The notes under the pieces were generated by a model. It was given only the letters and a program-made list of their open reading frames with translations. It had not been told where the DNA came from and did no database searches. A stretch of 9,408 bases of DNA from Nitrospinota bacterium. GTDB taxonomy: Bacteria; UBA8248. The translations under genes were made by a program, and so were the position numbers. The stretch is taken from positions 1 to 9,408 of the forward strand of contig WTGD01000318.1 in assembly GCA_011523725.1 (NCBI GenBank). The letters run 5' to 3'. Shown here in pieces: positions 7,148-9,408 of the stretch; the stretch's first letter is position 1; each line of letters starts with the position of its first letter.

Positions 7148-7173
7148 TCCCCGTCGACCATCATACACGGGGA
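7148..7173 (-). repeat. 7-bp inverted repeat just after the fabD stop
   Basis: TCCCCGT (7148-7154) pairs exactly with ACGGGGA (7167-7173) around a 12-nt loop, beginning 6 nt past the fabD stop codon. The minus strand continues CGTTGGCAGG with no U-run, so termination is unlikely; 3'-end protection of fabD mRNA is possible. Between this and the acpP leader repeat lies a purine-rich run on the minus strand (about 7121-7142), and I find no coding remnant there. Confidence 0.35.
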
Positions 7174-7179
7174 TGAAAT

Positions 7180-8118
7180 TCAGTTGAACTCGCCCAGGGC
7201 CGAAACCGCCTTCTCCAGGCTCTGCGCGTCTTCCACATTATGCACCGGTATATCCTTCAATATCCGCCTGTTCAATCCGGAGAGCACCTTCCCGGGGCCC
7301 AACTCGACCATCACGTCGGGTTTTTCCTCACCCGCCGCGCGCACGGCGTCCTCCCAGCGCACGGCGGAGCGAATCTGCCGCTTGAGCAGCTCTCTGACCT
7401 GTTTTCCCTCCCGAACGGGCCGGGCGGTCACGTTCGCGTAGACGGGGATGGAAGGATCGCCTATCTCCGCCTCATCGAGGACTTCACTCATCCGCGCGGC
7501 GGCTTCACTCAGCAGGGAGCAATGGAAGGGCGCTCCCACCGGAAGCATGACGGCCTTCCGGGCTCCTCTGTCCGTCGCCAGACGGGCGGCGGTTTCCACC
7601 GCGTCCTTGTCTCCCGACAAGACATATTGGCCGGGGGCATTATAATTTGCAACCTCCACCACGCCTTCCACTTCCCCGCAAATGGCTTCGGCCGCCTCCC
7701 TCTCCATGCCGAGCAGGGCCGCCATGGCGCCGCCCCGCTCGGGGACGGCCTCGTGCATGAAGCGGCCCCTTTTCTTCACCAGTTCCACGCCCGCCCGGAA
7801 ATCGATGGCCCCGGCCGCCAGAAGAGCGGAGTATTCCCCCAGGCTGTGCCCCAGGGCGAGAGAAGGGCGGAAGCCGCTCTCGCGCAGCAGGGTGCACGCG
7901 ATATGGCTGTGAACGAGAATTGCGGGCTGGGTGTGGCAGGTGAGCGTCAACTCCGACTTGGGGCCCTCGAAGCTGAGCCTGGCGAGGTCCCATCCCAGAA
8001 TATCGCTCGCCTGCTCATAGGCTTCCCGCGCGAATGGATACGCGTCATAAAACTCTTTGCCCATGCCGACATACTGCGAACCTTGTCCTGGAAACAAAAA
8101 CGCAATTTTCACAGCCAT
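7180..8118 (-). CDS. fabD: FabD, malonyl-CoA:ACP transacylase
   Basis: FabD transfers malonyl from CoA to ACP, supplying the extender unit for FabH and FabF. At 312 aa it has the normal family length. The motifs are in order: AFLFPGQGSQYVGMG (oxyanion Q11), GHSLGEYSALLAAGA with the nucleophile S92, R117 in KKRGRFMHEA (binds the malonyl carboxylate), VANYNAPGQYVLSG, and H199 in PVGAPFHCSLL. The C-terminal VELGPGKVLSGLNRR is typical. The ATG at 8118 has AAGGG 7 nt upstream and puts GQGSQ at the usual place. It follows fabH by 105 bp; that spacer has no ORF, and only an isolated CATAAT box with no matching -35. The gene after it would normally be fabG but is acpP. Confidence 0.97.
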   Translation of the reverse strand: MAVKIAFLFPGQGSQYVGMGKEFYDAYPFAREAYEQASDILGWDLARLSFEGPKSELTLTCHTQPAILVHSHIACTLLRESGFRPSLALGHSLGEYSALLAAGAIDFRAGVELVKKRGRFMHEAVPERGGAMAALLGMEREAAEAICGEVEGVVEVANYNAPGQYVLSGDKDAVETAARLATDRGARKAVMLPVGAPFHCSLLSEAAARMSEVLDEAEIGDPSIPVYANVTARPVREGKQVRELLKRQIRSAVRWEDAVRAAGEEKPDVMVELGPGKVLSGLNRRILKDIPVHNVEDAQSLEKAVSALGEFN

Positions 8119-8223
8119 CTAGCAACCCTTACCTATGGCATGAACGGCAAAGCTTGAATCAATTATGTGCGCGAGCAAGACAGGGCGGGGGGTGAAGCGA
8201 AATCATTCCGGGCGTTCATATCG

Positions 8224-9228
8224 TCAATTCCATTCGACCAGGGCCGCACCCCAAGTGAGGCCTCCGCCGAAAGCAGCCATGAGCACATTATCTCCGCTTC
8301 GAATTTTCCCCTCCCTCACCGATTCATCCAGCGCAACCGGGATGGTGGCCGCGGACATATTGCCGTATTTGTTGATCGTGATGACCACTTTGTCCATCGA
8401 CAATTCAAGCCGTTTCGCCACGGCTTCGATAATCCGCAGATTCGCCTGATGCGGGATAAACACATCGATGTCATCCAGCGTAAGGCCGCTTCGCTCTAGC
8501 GTTTCCTTGCACGCCCCCAGGAAATACCGCACGGCCGTTTTGAACGTCTCCTGCCCTTTCATTTGCAGCAAATGCTCTTTGTTGTGCACGTCGTCCGCCG
8601 TGATCGGGGCGAACCGCGAACCGCCTCCCGGGACCAGAATCAACTCCCCGCCATTGCCGTCGCTGTAAACTCTCGAATCCACGACGCCTCTTCTGCCGTT
8701 CTCCGACGCCCCCACGACGACGGCGCCCGCTCCATCGCCCCACAGAACGCAGGTACCCCTGTCCTCCCAATTGGTCATCCGCGTCATCACGTCGGCGGAA
8801 ACCAGGAGCACCTTCTTCATCATGCCCGATCGGATATAGGCATCCGCCGCCTGAAGACCGTAGACGAAACCCGTGCACGCCGCGTTCAGGTCGAACGCCG
8901 CGGCCCTGTGCGCGCCGATATGAGACTGAAGCCAGCATGCGGCGGCCGGGCACATCGTGTCCGGCGTGAGGGTGGTTACGATGATGAGGTCGATTTCCCC
9001 GGGCTCGACCCCCGCGGCTTCGAGCGCATGATTGGCGGCGTGAAGCGAGAGGTGGGAAGTCGCTTCGTCGGCCCTCGCCACCCGTCGTTCGCTGATTCCC
9101 GTTCTCTCGCGTATCCACTGGTCGCTGGTGTCGACCATTTTTTCCAGATCGGCGTTCGAGAGAACTCTTTCGGGGACGTAAGAGCCCGTCCCCAGGATGA
9201 CGGAGTGGGTCACGGTATGATTCCCCAT
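8224..9228 (-). CDS. fabH: FabH, beta-ketoacyl-ACP synthase III
   Basis: FabH starts fatty acid synthesis by condensing acetyl-CoA (or another short acyl-CoA) with malonyl-ACP. The 334-aa protein has the Cys-His-Asn triad: C118 in FDLNAACTGFVYGL, H260 in FIPHQANLRII and N290 in NKYGNMSAATIP. The C-terminal glycine loop and end, AAFGGGLTWGAALVEWN, match the family. The ATG at 9228 has no clear Shine-Dalgarno. An in-frame GTG at 9213 (codon 6) has GGGGA 8 nt upstream and would give the shorter N-terminus THSVILGTGSYVP, closer to most family members, so the true start may be 9213. It is 52 bp downstream of the partial gene at the right edge, consistent with one transcript. Primer chain-length preference cannot be read from the sequence. 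Confidence 0.97.
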   Translation of the reverse strand: MGNHTVTHSVILGTGSYVPERVLSNADLEKMVDTSDQWIRERTGISERRVARADEATSHLSLHAANHALEAAGVEPGEIDLIIVTTLTPDTMCPAAACWLQSHIGAHRAAAFDLNAACTGFVYGLQAADAYIRSGMMKKVLLVSADVMTRMTNWEDRGTCVLWGDGAGAVVVGASENGRRGVVDSRVYSDGNGGELILVPGGGSRFAPITADDVHNKEHLLQMKGQETFKTAVRYFLGACKETLERSGLTLDDIDVFIPHQANLRIIEAVAKRLELSMDKVVITINKYGNMSAATIPVALDESVREGKIRSGDNVLMAAFGGGLTWGAALVEWN

Positions 9229-9280
9229 TCGGGCGAGATGACTGACAGGGTGTGATCGTAGTCGAAAACCGGCTCAGATA

Positions 9281-9408
9281 TCAAGAGGGCTGATTTTCTT
9301 CTTCATCGCCGCTCTTTTTCTCGTCCCCCGTTACCTTCTCGTGGAAAATGCCGGTTCGTATCTGATTCCACAAGCGCCACCCCACATCCCCGCTGCGCTG
9401 TATGGAGA
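9281..9408 (-). CDS. C-terminal 41 residues of an unidentified protein, possibly PlsX
   Basis: One minus-strand frame is open from the right edge to a TGA at 9281-9283. It encodes SIQRSGDVGWRLWNQIRTGI, then a hydrophilic tail (EKVTGDEKKSGDEEENQPS). Helical, basic sequence followed by a charged tail looks like a real protein end. The gene before fabH in such clusters is most often plsX (acyl-ACP:phosphate acyltransferase), whose C-terminus also ends in a helix of this general kind. I cannot confirm the family from so few residues, so the name is by position only. Both other minus-strand frames give less protein-like sequence. Confidence 0.45.
   Translation of the reverse strand, partial: SIQRSGDVGWRLWNQIRTGIFHEKVTGDEKKSGDEEENQPS

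Noticed and set aside
7009..7179. A decayed fabG remnant or small gene in the fabD-acpP gap
   Set aside because: No frame shows a TGxxxGIG, YxxxK or other short-chain dehydrogenase motif, and no short ORF with a good ribosome site was found.
8119..8223. CATAAT in the fabH-fabD spacer as a promoter
   Set aside because: It has no acceptable -35 hexamer at the right distance, and the spacer is short enough for simple co-transcription.
1..9408. Novel defence system, mobile element, prophage or biosynthetic gene cluster
   Set aside because: All complete reading frames with protein-like sequence belong to well-known housekeeping families. The ketosynthases lie with fabD, acpP and rnc as standard fatty acid synthesis genes, with no tailoring or modular enzymes.

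Overview
The window is a GC-rich piece of bacterial chromosome in which every recognisable gene lies on the minus strand. Read in transcription order (high to low coordinates) it runs: C-terminal end of an unidentified gene (plsX by position), fabH, fabD, acpP, fabF, rnc, smc, and ftsY cut off by the left edge. I see no plus-strand gene, tRNA, rRNA, CRISPR array, insertion sequence or prophage gene.

The right half (about 5447-9408) is a type II fatty acid synthesis cluster. FabD loads malonyl groups onto acyl carrier protein (AcpP), FabH starts chains by condensing acetyl-CoA with malonyl-ACP, and FabF elongates them. All catalytic residues are visible. The ketoreductase gene fabG, usually found between fabD and acpP, is absent; a 171-bp non-coding stretch with two inverted repeats occupies its place. 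The left half (1-5382) is the housekeeping trio rnc-smc-ftsY: RNase III, the SMC chromosome condensation ATPase, and the signal recognition particle receptor. A lipid-synthesis cluster joined to rnc, smc and ftsY is a known arrangement, best known from Firmicutes (plsX-fabD-fabG-acpP-rnc-smc-ftsY). Having fabH and fabF in the row is more typical of several Gram-negative phyla. The sequence alone does not settle the phylum.

The spacers are 52 bp (upstream gene-fabH), 105 bp (fabH-fabD), 171 bp (fabD-acpP), 35 bp (acpP-fabF), 64 bp (fabF-rnc, if the CTG start is right), 137 bp (rnc-smc) and 104 bp (smc-ftsY). No gene-free stretch reaches 300 bp. The 137-bp leader of smc is relatively AT-rich and may carry a promoter. 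The smc-ftsY spacer holds a strong GC hairpin.

I did not find a new biological system here; this is a core housekeeping cluster. The points worth a second look are local: rnc has no ATG/GTG/TTG start between the fabF stop and its catalytic domain, RNase III has Gly at a usually acidic (or Asn) active-site position, SMC has an LSAGE signature instead of LSGGE, fabG is missing, and a perfect 10-bp inverted repeat sits just before acpP.
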